Positions 39,843 through 52,817 of a stretch of 64,000 nt of DNA are shown piece by piece. The stretch is from NCBI GenBank assembly GCA_033297075.1, contig MU858119.1, positions 113,061 through 177,060 on the forward strand, read 5' to 3'. The DNA comes from Rhypophila decipiens. Its lineage: Eukaryota > Ascomycota > Sordariomycetes > Sordariales > Naviculisporaceae. Every line of letters begins with the position of its first letter. Position 1 is the stretch's first letter. The notes below the pieces were generated by a model that did no database searches, was not told where the DNA came from, and saw nothing but the letters and a program-made list of their open reading frames with translations. The position numbers and the translations under genes are program-made.

Positions 39843-39896
39843 CATCTCTCTCTCCACAGTAGAATTACACATCTCTCTCTCCGCAGTAGAATTACA
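39843..39896. repeat. 27-bp tandem duplication
   Basis: Two adjacent copies (39843-39869 and 39870-39896) of a unit opening CATCTCTCTCTCC and ending CAGTAGAATTACA, differing at one position (A/G). It is a simple local duplication. Confidence 0.9.
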
Positions 39897-42800
39897 AAGA
39901 GATGAAGCTATTTCGGTGGTGTCAAGGAAAATTGATAGGTCATTTCTCGCCTCGATTTTGTCTCACCTGTTTCTGCCAGAGATGCCACGCGGATTGGACG
40001 TCGAGAACAGGGCTAGTAGAATTCCATCATCACTCTCATTTCTTTTTTTTCACTCTCTCGATGCATTCGTTGCTTCTTTTATCGGGAAAACCGTTGGACG
40101 TTATCCGTACCACACCCCTTTCTCCCTGCGCCCTACGAGGCAAGGGTATAACGAGCTGTATAGTAATGGACGGAGTTTTTATCAGGGCATCTGACCAGCT
40201 GTTTGCTGACCATGCCCGATCCAAGCCAGATCAAATCGGTGAACACTGATACCCCTGATGTGTGCAACGAGAACCTCACTAAGCAGTAAGCACTACAGGA
40301 GTACCGTGCATCGTCTGTTGATCACGCTTTCTGACGGGATTTGGATTCATTCTTTACTAGAGGCCAGAGGGGTTAGGTTAGCTGGACTCCTCATTTCCCA
40401 ACATCATGGTACTGTAACCAGAAAGAGGTTGGGCTTGTTCATGATAACCATATGGAATCCAAACATGGTTCTCTCAGTTCTCATGTTTCATCACCAATGT
40501 CTGTTCAAGGGGTTGACGAAAATGCAGTTTAGACGCCCTCTGAATCCTCTCATTCCACATGGGGACCTCGGTTCCCGTCTCCAAGGTTCGGCCGTCTCGG
40601 TTGACCTTGCGTGGTCTTCCCGTCCCACAGTTGTATTGTGCTTGTCCCAGCGCTCAGGGCTGAGCTCTCGTTGGTCAGACCAGCTAATCAGGAACCAACA
40701 TAACATTGTGTTGGTTTTGGTAGCAGTGGGTGAGTTTTGTGAGTTCTGATATAATAGAACCCCGCATCGAGGATAGTGCGATATTCTTGTGCAGTAGTGG
40801 TGTCCGTGGTGTAAGCAGGCGTTCGGAAGCCCTTTGTGATACGATTCGAGACGTGTCTTTGATCAAGACGCAAGTTGAGAGTTTCCCCATGAACCATCAG
40901 GAGATGCAAAAAAGAGAAGCCCCCTTCTTTCAGCCATCCCAGCCATGTATTGCTGACGGTTAACGGCGTCATCGGGTGGCTGGTGATACCACGAGAGCGT
41001 CCTGAACACTCACACCCAAGCCGGTTAAAGAACTCACGAGACACGCTGAATTAGTCATATTATGTAACCTCACCGGGCTTGAGCCTACTGTAGACACTGT
41101 GTTCGAGGCATGTTGCAAAACGCCATCAACCACACCGGAGGAGGCGTTGCCTGGGCGGAAACGCTCGTCACATTTTTCCAGATGTGTTTGCTCATCACCT
41201 GCCCGTCTTTCCCGTCGCTAGGGGCTCCCCAGGCCTTGGAGTTGGGATTCCCGTGTCCCGCCTTCTGGGTCAAAATACATGGCTCGATTGGTTCGCGGAC
41301 TTGTCAAGTCTGGAAGGGAGAAACACCTGAGGCGTCAAGAAAGAAATCATCACTTCCGAAGAGTGTGATATAGAAGCCTGGACTGCGTTCCGGTCTCAAG
41401 CCACCACATGGTTTTCCGGCAAGAGAGAAGCAACAAAACTAAAGGCACAAATTCTTTGATGCAGATCATACCCCTAAAGTCTTTCGAGGAAACGAACACG
41501 TTCACCTTGGAAGATATTCGCACACCCTCCCCTGTGCTCTTCGTGCCCGGGCAGGCGTATCCCAGTGCACAAAACGAAATCGTAGTGAAACGTAATTCAG
41601 CTTGAACCCCTCTCAACTTCGACAGCGTCGAGTGGACGCCATCGTGGCCGAATTACTTGATCGACAACGCCATGCCCACGAAGGAGCTCTTAACGACAAA
41701 GATCAGGCACAGCAACCTTGGTTTGGATATCTGTTAAGAGCCTTGGTACGGAGTATTGTGTTGCTCTTTACTCCGTAGCGCTTGTACCAGAGGGATCGTT
41801 GTCCACGGCAGGCTCCAGAAAGCCAAGCTTCCAACCCCCAGTCTCTCCACGCTGCGAAGGGCGCTATAATGCGGGGGAGATAGCGTGGATCATGGGTCTT
41901 TCTGGACTTTTTTTGTACTAGTGCCTCTTCGGTTTCGTTTTGTGTTTGGGAAGGTGGTGGACACAAGTTCAACGCTGATGGTGTGGTGGTGGAGATCTAA
42001 ACGTTTTCTTCCTTGTTCGTTTTTATTTTATTTTAATTCTCTCCCTCTCGAATCTGTGCCCTTGCAAGACTACACCTGAAATGGGACAAGGCAAGTGACC
42101 CTCACTCTCCGTCGTGCCTGCCGTTACCCGTGATCCATATCGGTACGCTAGGTCCAAAGTGGAAGCAATAGTCGTGCTGACTCTGCTGAGTGTGCATGAA
42201 ATAATGCCTGTCAACCTGTGTTGGGTAGCTTCATAAAAGATGAGTTGAAACTGATCTAATGAGATGTAATGTGTTTGGGACGAACAGTGGACTTGCGTAA
42301 CAAGACGGTGATAATTGGGGTATAATCCTCCTTTTTTTTCCTGCTCCCCTTCACGATTTTGGACATGGTGCCTTGGCCATCCTATCGAAAAGAGGACGAG
42401 TTGGGAACTTGGCGCATGGCCGAATTGCAACGCTGGCTGGGGGGTGGGTTTTTCAATTCTTGCGGGGTGGTATTCACGCCCCTGGCCACCCCTTGCTCAT
42501 TATAAAACCCAATGGCTGACGATGACGACGAAAGAATTCCAGAGTCACATTGCCCTTGAAAGCTCCCAACTCGCGGACGACGCTTGGCTGTGAGTCCACT
42601 GTCCGTGACAATGGAGAGAGTAAGAAAGCTACTCTACTACGCTGAGTACGCTAAGTAGCGTACCAGTCAATACACTGTACCTACCTGACTGCAAGACATA
42701 TTGGATGGGAAACCACCAGTCCGGTTTGGTGGCGGTGATGGTCACGATTGATAACCAAGCGCTGTCGTTTTCCTCCTTTCCCTTGCTTGTGCCAAGTTGT

Positions 42801-45800
42801 TGTTCGGTCTCGCTGGGAGGCAAGCCCCCCGAGGGACCGGGGTTATGTAAGCGATAATGCGGAGGCTCGGGCTCCACCCGACGCTAAAACCCCGGCCTTG
42901 ATTGATCTGCTGAACAGAGGTCATTTGTTGCCGAACGGTTAACTCGTTTGACAGCCTGAACCCCAGACTTCAAATGATAAAAGGTTCGACCAATCAGATC
43001 GCTTAAGAACTCGCAACCTTAACCTCGATCTAACCTGACCCCTTTCGACAGAGGGCAAAAAGGCATTCACAAATGCATATTAAACTTCAGGGTTATTATC
43101 CGTAAGACGACGACCTCACCATTCCAGGCTGGTTTCATAACCTCGTGTTCGCGTGATAGGAGCTAAGGTCGAGAATATCAGAAACTGCCCTAGTAGTCAA
43201 CACGAAGCAATTGCCTGCGCCTGCCGGAGAGCATCCCGTATGATCTTGGGTTGCGGGAGATGGCATTAGAATCATCGATATAGAATCCTATGTGGAACAG
43301 TCATCATCAGATCGAGACAAACTGTGACAATCCGTTATCTTACGGACCCTATCTTCTCAAAATGAAACACCAAAACCCAGATTACGGATATGCACATAAC
43401 CGGAGGTGGACCCATCTGGACCAAGCTGGATCATTCAAGAAATACTCACACAACTCAATCAACAACCAACCTGCATATGTCAGTCAGATTCATGAATCTG
43501 AACATCCTATCAGCTCCTTCGGATACAGCATCCCTCCTCTGCCACCATGCCACACCAAGTGCTCATTATGGAAACGTTGCTGACAATTATGGATACACAA
43601 CAGCACTGTACCCCAAACCTGTCTGTCAGCATTCAAACCCCTCAAACACAGCCGGATTAGGGAACAAAGGGAAGGGCGTGGAGGAAGGGGGTCCTGCCTA
43701 ATGCTGTATGTAATACAAAAACCTCTTGCATCTTGATTATCCAAAGGCAGATATTATACCTGCTTTTCGATATTACGAGACGAATCTATTCGCTAATGAA
43801 ATCACTTTGTTTGTGTCTGGCTGGAGGGGGGGGAAGAAAAATCTTAAGGGAATGATTCATTTCCACATATAAATCACCGAGTGCTCCCTACATCATCGCT
43901 TGCCGGTAAATGCCATATTATCCAGTATCAGGATCATCGCTCCAAAGCCTTCACATCACAAATGCTTCGACCGGCTGAGCTCGTCGAGAATTTCAGCATT
44001 CTCCAAACGCCCTCCTACATCTTCTGCATGGAATCGTAGTTGAGTGTCGAGTTATGTGCATATGTACTGCTCCCCTTTGCATGACAGCACAATGCGAAAC
44101 TAAGATCTCCCTGCTGCTAGCCGCTCGAGTTTCTAAATAAATAAAATATCCCGCTGCCATCATGAACATGTGGGAACACAAAATACGGGCAACACGGCCG
44201 GCCGGGTTACATGATAGGACCTGAGGTGCGTTATCGAGATTGGCTCAGGTATGTGCGTCGTTGCAGACTGGTTATACCAGGACACAAAAACAGGTGCACC
44301 AGTTATACCGATCTGCTGTTATTTAGAGCGTCTGTCAGTCGTCGTTTCAACAAGGCCGCAGGCGGACGACCAGACCAATTTGCCAGCAGGGCGGCGTCTA
44401 GACCCTCTCTTCGACGCTGGCTGGCGTTTAGTGCGCACCACCAGCGAGATCAGTATCATCCGTATGTACGGATAGGTCAAGATGGTACCGGTAGGTAGGC
44501 TAGCTGGCCCATAACCACGGCGTCTAGACGAGGCCTCAAAACTGGAAGCAGTTGCTGTATCTGAATGCCCTCCCTCACATCACCAATCTCTTTCCTGTCT
44601 CCCACGACGGCTGCTGGCCTCCCACGCTCCAAGGGAGGCAGACGACAAGACCGGATAGCCTAGACAGAACCACGGGACGGGAGTGGACGATAATGCAAGT
44701 CTGGTGAGGATCATTCGGCCGACCAAACACTTGATACATCTCAAATATATGAAAGCCCGAACAACATTAGTGCGCAGCCGCAAGTGAAGTAACCAAACCA
44801 CCCACGGAGTAGTACCATCACGGAAAATTGCCCGGCGAACGGGAATAACCATACAAAGTTTTCCAAAGTACCTTTACTCATTCGCTTAGTGGGAGTGAAC
44901 ATCTTCAAATAAGTGGATGAGGGTGTCGATGCTGCGCTCGCGGGAAGCAGGACGGGAAGGACTGCACTCTGCAGAATCCTGGCTGGCTGGCTGGACACGG
45001 GAACTTCGAGATACTGCTCAAGGGCTTGTTGGGCACATATGAAGGAGAAAGGTTACAGTCGATGCTACGGTACAATGTATGAAGATAGATTGACCTGCCA
45101 GCAAGTGCAGCAAGGGGCGAACAAAACAATAACCACGCAGACCCAGGAGCACGAAAGGATGGGATGGTTGTCGTCGTTGATCATGTACATGTATAGCCCG
45201 TCTTGCTCTCCACTTCTTCGTATACACTGCAACCGAAGCTCATGCTGAATGCGACAGTACCGTTATCATGTCCTGCATTATAAGCCCGCAGCCCGTCATG
45301 AGAGAAAGATTCGTCCGAGATTTTCGTCAGCTGTCCGGATACATGAAGTTTCAAGTTGTCTGAGGATCACAAGAGAACCAGAACCATGGCGGAGGTTAAA
45401 AATACTGATATGAATTCCAACAAGAGCTTGTCTCATTCGTTGATTTCCTGTCTGCCCACAACACAACATTTTAATATGCAGAAGATTTTGACTCAGGTGT
45501 GCTTATGAAGAATCTTCCATTCAGTGAGAGACCAGTGCCTGATAAAACACTATTGGTTCACTTTGCAGTTGCCTTTCTGGACTCTGACGTGGGGGTGGGT
45601 CTTCAAATTCCAACCGCTGGCTTGGAAAGCAAAGGCCCCCCGGCAGGCAAGGCTCAAAGCAACCAAAGAGAAAGCGAAAAAAGACAGGAACGGAGACATG
45701 GCCTTTGCCGGCACAAGGGCCAAAAGTGACAGGGAACAGGGGTTCAAGAACTTTGCAATCCATTCCCCAGTCAGAATGCGGGAGGTGGGGTTGGTGAACA

Positions 45801-48800
45801 GGGAAGAATCGCGCTTAATTGGGCGCCCACTCCACCCCGAGCAAAAAAAGCAAGCAAAAGAATTTTGCGGAGAGAAAGGTCAAGCTCAGAACAGGGCATT
45901 TTCCCAACCTGGAATTAGCCTAGCCTTTTCTCGGCCTGTGCCGCACGTTTGCAAGATGCCTGTTCTCTACCCCGTATCGAGGGGAGACTTCTTCACGCTG
46001 CCGTGATTGGAAGATGATAGACCAAGATTTTTTCTTTCGAGATTGACGAGATTTGATGATGATCGGTCTTTTACGACGTACAGGCAGCGTGATTTTGACG
46101 ATGTGTTGTCAGTAAAAGGCCTTGGTCGAAAGGGCTGAGGAGCTGAAAGGGTAACTCCTGATATGGAGCTATGGACCGCGCCGGATGCTGTTGTTCCCGA
46201 TCAAAGATAACGGATGATCTCCTCAGCAATGTGCCCCTGTAAATTTTCAACCAACAGGACGGAGATTATCCCAAAGTCAAACTTGTACGATGCCTGCCCT
46301 TCACCACTTGATGCTATCGCCAAGTCCATTTTCGATGATTCCTTGAGAATCACTGCATATGGAGCAAGTCTGAAGGAAAGGCCGCTAGAGGTAAAATGAA
46401 AAATCGGGAAGATATGGCGGCCTGTTCAAGGCCAACATCCCCTCATCATTACTCCGTACCCCGATTGCTTTCTGTTTTACAACGTACCTCAAGGCAGCAA
46501 GATAAGTTAGTAGTCAACTGGAAGCCTTGCCATCGTCGTTGTCGTCGTTAAAAAGGATATCAAATATGTATGGGGAACGCTTGCTGCCTTTCTGACCCTG
46601 CCCTGGTCACTCGATAGGCGGGAGTGATGGATGAACAAGGGCAAGCTTGGGCTGTCCACGATCGTCAAGCACGAAACGGGCTAGACAGAAAAAAATGCAC
46701 ACCAAAAAATATTGCAACTGGTGTGTGAGAACTCTTATAAGCATTAGAGTCTTAGACTCACGCCCTCTTGCGAAGCTGAGATCCAAAGGGCCCACCCCCC
46801 TCCTGAGCCTCCAGCCCTCCCCAAAGCCCGGGTTTGTTTCCTCAGGTGGACGGGGGCGTTCCCCAGACTGGACTGGACCGAACCGACGCTTTGCGGGTCG
46901 TTCTCAGCCCTTTTGATGATGGCGACCCAGTGCCGTGTGTGACCCGTGGTGCGTGCCTCGTTGCCCGGTGTGCCCGGAACTCTCGGTAGGAGAACCTACC
47001 TTGGATGAAAATCCCATCAATCTCAGCTGACGGGATTGGAGTGCACCACACACTGTGTTGAGATATGGTCATGTTGATGACTGGTGATGCTAATCGCTCT
47101 TGAATGTGCCCTGCACTGAGACATTGACCATTGTGATCATAGAACTGGAGTTTACGATCCGAGTCATATACCGAATTCCTCGGAGTTGCAAAGCCGAATA
47201 TCATCGGGCATGGCCCACTGTTGCCGGAAGATGCCATTCCTTTCTCACCTGAAGCGATCGTCGTATATCCTTAGTGGAGGTCTTGGCGGCCGCTCTCACT
47301 CATCAGCATCGACGAGAAGACGTCTGTGACTGGCTTTTCACCGAGCACTGCCAAACTACGGAGTATCCATCTTCCCCCGAATTCCTTCATTGGAAGCTGG
47401 GGCAGCCTTGATCTTGCCAAGATCATGTTCCCGGGCTGCCGGGTTCAACTGATGACGGATTGACCGTACCAACAAGCTACGGATACGGATACAGTATGTG
47501 ATATCCATAAGATCGGACTTTGACAGTCAGACGACCCCTGCACGAGGTTCGTTCCAATCCCTCACCCAAACCAAATCAAATGGTATCACGAAGTTTTTAC
47601 TCCTCTCGCCCGATGCATCCAAACTGCGTGCCCTGCAAAAGGCGTCGTTCAGAACGCTATCAAAAGGCACCATAATTTTCACGGTCCTCCAAGCCTCTAT
47701 CACTGATATTCGTCACGACTCCCAGTACGGCGGCCGCGTTCGAGGTTCTCATTGCTGGCTCATCAAGCATGGTTCCCAAGCAAAACTTGGTTGAGATCAC
47801 ATCTCTCCGTCCTTGGAAGAAGAAATAAAAGATGCTCATCATTCCAAGCCCGGTGAGTTGCGGATCATAGTTCTTGGATCGTCTGAGACAAAACATATAT
47901 CTTGATTCATTACGAGTAGTTTCTGAACCGACAGTTGGTTTGTTGGTTCGGGGTGGGAGCCATTCCCGATGTGGTAAAAGATCGACCCTCCCAGCCACTC
48001 TTAACCGACCCCGCCACTGGCTTGACTCTCACCGCCCAAGTAAGTACGGCAGAATAAATGCGGCTTGCCGAAAATGTCGGGCGGTGTGAAATTCGAACGC
48101 ATCTGGCGAGCTCCAAGTTTTCATAGGTATCGTCCAGTCGACAGACAGACCACCATAATTGAGGTCAAATCATCATATATAGATAGGACAACTTTAATGG
48201 AAAGTGCACAAGCCATCAGGATTCTCTTCTTAGCGACCAACCAGAGCTACTGTGCAAAACGATAGCACGGTTCGGTGTACGTAGCTCTCTGTTCGAATTC
48301 CCCTCAATTCGCATTGTGGGGCCCATGTCTTGGATTCATGATCGAGAACGACGACGATATCGATATCGACTGTGATATCTTCCCCACGTAAACAACCCAC
48401 TTTGGGGTGAGAAAAAGAGCGAACTTCCGTCGATAGCTAATCACCTGGTCCCGAATCGGTAGATTCCGAGAAAACCCTCGCCGGGCGCTTACACTACATC
48501 CTTGCTTGATCATCGGATTCCCCAGTTGCATATCTACACTAGCTCTCCAGCTTCGGGGCAGCTGCCAAGAACTTCTCAATTCCCACCACTTGGTTACTAT
48601 GCAGGAAGTATCATTCTCCCTTCAAGACTCTAAATCACCAAGAAGAATCTCATCCGGATAGGTTGCATTTGTTGCTTCCCGTGTGCGGGGGTTCCTGCAT
48701 ACCGTCATTAACACTGATGAAGATTGGCCTTGGTCTTGATATTCCTGGCTGAGATACCCTTGAGGATGGTATTGGCCCTTAGATTGATGGAGCTGACCAC

Positions 48801-51800
48801 AGTCTTGGAGAGCCAGCAAGGGTAGTTCTTAACTATCGCTTGCGACAATGATCAGCCAGTAGCCGTCATATTCTTTATTTGCTCACTGCAAAGTAGATTA
48901 TCATATGTATGCTTGCAAAAATTTCTCGAACATGTCGTGGGCAGACAGGTAAGGAAGAATAGGCAAATCGCCATGCCTCTCGAGCTCGTAGGACGAGTTC
49001 ATAACGTGAGCTGCTAAACGTCCACATCGAAGTTACGGTATTCTGCTTGGCCATCCCACACGGGAATCGTCGTCACAAGCACGCCAACCTAGGGCAGGCA
49101 TCCGATATACAAGCCTTGCCTACCCGGTATGCTGTATCACTATCAGAGATTCAATCATGTGAGCAACGGAAACCTACTGCTCTTCGTGTCGAATATCGCA
49201 CTCGATTGCAGCTCATCATAGTGTCGTTTCGGCCCAGTTACCGAGCCAGTCCCAGGAGAAGACGACCAGCCACGCCATGGAAATCCCGTCCCATGAGCCT
49301 TTAATCAAGCACGCATTTCGCAATGGGAATGGAAAAGCAGAAGTTGACTGTACATACGAGCTGTAACTGGTCCACCCGGGTCAAGCATGCATCTGGGAAC
49401 AAGCGATGCAGGTGATTCTGAAAGCGGTTTAGCCACAGGAACTTCCCACGGACAAATGGAGGGCATGTTTCTCAGGGCAGGCAACTCCCATACAGACACG
49501 AAATGGTGTTGGAGATGTCCACATCTTGTGGACCTGCTTCATCACGGCATCAGATGGTTTGTTTAGTCCCTGATGATGCGTAACAGCTCATCGTAAACTG
49601 TGGTGGAATACATTAAAAGGGCAACATTCTTGCTCGAACCTCAGGGGGGCGCCCCAGTAAAACAATCATGGGTCACACAATGTCGTAACGGCAGCCGGGG
49701 CTGCTGGCGGGGTTTTTCCTTTCCAACAGCTGAACCATCAGACGATGGGGTACAGGGCATGTGTCCATCATTGCCAGGAACGGATTCACCGGCCTTGCAC
49801 AAGGAGTCTTGGATTCGAAAATTTTGATTGCGATGTGAAGTTATCCAGAGTCTCTGAGCAAAGCTGATCAGCTCTATGAATGTCCATATAGCTTGTCGAG
49901 CTTATTGCCGGAGCATTTTAATCCCAAGTGCTTTTGGCATCGATGATTGGCAGGTTTGGAATCCTTGGGATCGGTTCTGCAGGGCCTGGCCGCCTGGGTG
50001 ACGATGCCCTCATCCAACTTGAGATTGTGCTGGGCGGGGCATAGACGGTGAGCCAATGAAGCCGACCTGCCTGAGGCCTGCTTCTCGTCTGGACTCGGTC
50101 GCTGCCAGGCAAGCCAAATTTCTGCAGAATACTGGTATCGTCTGTACTGTAGGAGACTGCAGACGAGATTGGATGTTGCTGTGCATATCCGTACTCCGTA
50201 GAAACATCAAGTTCGGGCTTCTCAGATTGGTAGGTTCCTCGCTGTGGTCGACTATAGTGCAGCAGTAGCAGCAGTACTAACAGCACTCAGAGGTGAGTAG
50301 CAATGGATGAAGGGTAAGGTCGCACTGGAGCGTGCACCTCAACAGTCGCCATCCCCACTCAGTGTTGCGTTGTTTTCTCTTGGGCTTCGAACCTTGTGAC
50401 TGTGGTTGTGGTCGCTCCGCCCTCGTCTTCACTCAAACCTCAAGCCAGCAAGAAAGGAAGGAACCCCCACGCCTTACCCTCCATCCTCTCCCCTTGGGGT
50501 CCTTCCTTGCTTTCGATTCAATGGTTCAATGGCGCCGTTGTCTCTCTCGGCCATGCGAAGTTTATCTTTTATGCTGCTATTCACACCTGAATATCGCGGC
50601 CATGTAAACAGATCCGTATTTCTCCCTCTTCGTTAGGGACAGGAGTGTGTGATTACACGGGCGTGTGCCGACGTTGGCCAGAGGGCGGCTGGCTTCTAAG
50701 CCGTTGCAGGGAAGGAGCACAAGGCGAGAGGAAGGTATGTGAAAGTGAACCAACTAGTAGTAATGGCGGCAGGAATTGGCAGTCACGCATTTAGAGGTTG
50801 CACCATATGTAGGTTTCGGAATTTAAAAGGCAGCAATTGGAAGAAAACAGAAGAGGAAAAAAGAAATGTCGCTCTCGGTGGACACTAGCGAAAGAACTCA
50901 GACAGCGAAGTGAAGTGATTGCTCCACGGGACAGAAGCCGGCGAGATCAACAATGTCAGTGACCCTCACCCGTTACGAGGTTATCTCGTGCTGTTTGCAA
51001 TAATAGCTATATGAAGCGAAAAATTCTGTAAAGGTAGATATATGATGCGCATGAAGTAATTCCCTCTTCCGAGTGCAGTTGTACTCGCTCGCTCAGTTAG
51101 CTCTCCAAGCATAGCGAGGACGGATGAAGAGTCAGAACGAAGGCAGATTTTGAAACTTTTTTGGTCCCTTTCCAAATAAAGATAAGCACGCAAAACAGCA
51201 ATTGCTGGCCTAGGTACCCCCGTAGGTACCCATAAATCCCATCGATAGCTCCGTACGGAGTAATTGACACGCAACAAAGACACGTAAGATTCCCAGCTGA
51301 AGAAAGTTTTGGCAAGGCAGGCTGATGAGTCCATGATTGATGAGTCTTCAGTCTTCATAACAGGAACCTGCGAGACTGCTGTGGGTTAATTGGGTCGCGG
51401 GCAGTGTGTGGGTCCTTGGTTCCTCACTCTTCAGGCCTGAGGCTGCTTGCTCTCCCTCGTCTCTTGGCTCTTTGCCCAGGCGAGCCACCAGTCTCACCAA
51501 GAGACAAAGGGCTCCACTCAATGGCTCACAAACTGACCAGGGTGGTGCCACGACCAGGCCATGTTATGTGCACGCCTCCAAAAGATTTTTTTTTCTCAGT
51601 CCACACCACCATCGCCCCACACCAGCAATCCCTGCCTCTGTCCTATCTCGAACAAGGCATAGCGCATTCTGCAGCCTCTGCAAGGTAGGTCGGACCCACT
51701 CCCAGGTCCCTTGTCCAGAGGACGTGTATGTGTCAAAATTGGTACTTGGATACCTCAGTAGAGCCCGGTGCATTTGCGTACCTTTTGTGCGAGTTTTACA

Positions 51801-52370
51801 CACAAAAGGTACAAGCTTAGGTTCTCGTCATCCGTACCTCGATGGCGCCAATGTCTTAGCGCTGGTGGTCTTTGTGGTCATGCCCTCGCTCACTCGCAAC
51901 GACCAGGGCAGGCAGGCGTGCTTAGGTTGGAATCCCATCCCAATACGGGGTGCTAGACGCATCAACTTAAGAATGCCCTCTCCCCCGGCTTCCCCTCCTC
52001 GACCTCACAACTTTCAGATCTGGCATCGATACAGCTTCGTTGTTGTTGAACCTTTCCTTTCTTTCTTACAGCGACTTCATTGCCTAGCAGCAACCCATTG
52101 CAACAATTCACCAAATTCACTGTCATCTAACCTCAACTGCAACTGTCGAGACGTTTCATCAACACTGGCCTTCGACCAACCCACCACCACAAAGCAACTT
52201 GAGCAACAACTTTTCGAAGCTTCCACATACGCCAGACTTGTCTGGTATTCTCGCAGGAGTTTGAAGAGAGAGGACATTAGGCATTCCGATCGACTTATTC
52301 GGAAGATCGCCCTCGCTTCCGACTCTTTCTCTTCAACAACCACACACAGTTTCCCAACACACAAGACACC

Positions 52371-52817
52371 ATGTCTTTCGATTGGACACACCAGTTCTGC
52401 CTCGCTTGCGACAAGCAAACCGATGGCGCCACCTACTGCTCCGAATCCTGCCGTCTCGCCGACTTCGAGAAGACATCGTCGACGCCCAGCTCTGGGTCAA
52501 GCTCACCAGCGTTCAGCAGCCCTGCATACGACTGGGCTTTCTCCAAGCCCACCACCACCAGCCCCAAGTTCTACCTCTCGCCTGCCTACGACTTCAGCAG
52601 CCCGGCAAGGTCAGCCAGGCACGCTGTCAGCTCCCCGGTCGCGGCGCAACAACAGACCATCTCGCCATCAAGCTCCCATACAAGCCTGTGCTCCATGAAG
52701 AGCACTTCATCTGCCGGACTCGACTCTGCCCAGCTGTCCGAAAGGGCGGCAAGGGAGCTGCGGGCTTACGCCAGGTCATTCGAATCCGTTCGACTCCAAC
52801 GCAGACGATCACACTAA
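52371..52817 (+). CDS. ECL1-family zinc-binding protein
   Basis: Intronless, 148 aa, from the ATG at 52371 (context CACCATGTC). The N-terminus MSFDWTHQFCLACDKQTDGA followed by TYCSESCRLADFE contains a CxxC...CxxxC set that marks the ECL1/2/3 family. In fission yeast these small proteins extend chronological lifespan and respond to zinc, sulphur and other nutrient stress. The rest is Ser/Pro/Ala-rich with repeated PAYD(W/F) motifs (about residues 50-75) and ends in a basic helix, ARELRAYARSFESVRLQRRR, possibly for protein or nucleic-acid contact. It lies alone inside a gene-poor tract, with more than 16 kb on its 5' side and nearly 9 kb on its 3' side; a long regulatory upstream region and long leader are plausible. 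Confidence 0.85.
   Translation: MSFDWTHQFCLACDKQTDGATYCSESCRLADFEKTSSTPSSGSSSPAFSSPAYDWAFSKPTTTSPKFYLSPAYDFSSPARSARHAVSSPVAAQQQTISPSSSHTSLCSMKSTSSAGLDSAQLSERAARELRAYARSFESVRLQRRRSH

Larger units (their letters stand above)
35626..52370. other. 16.7-kb gene-poor region
   Basis: No frame here looks like a protein family, and codon-like bias is absent on both strands. Base composition is ordinary except for the island at 38433-39347. It carries six exact TACGGAGTA/TACTCCGTA words (36726, 41747, 41769, 46450, 47357, 50192) and a seventh at 51254. Noncoding transcripts or fast-evolving small genes with many introns cannot be excluded by eye. Confidence 0.6.

Noticed and set aside
51406..52698. 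430-codon open frame overlapping the ECL1-family gene
   Set aside because: It starts at GTG, has no family resemblance, and its end overlaps the ECL1 coding region in another frame. Low-complexity leader sequence explains its openness.
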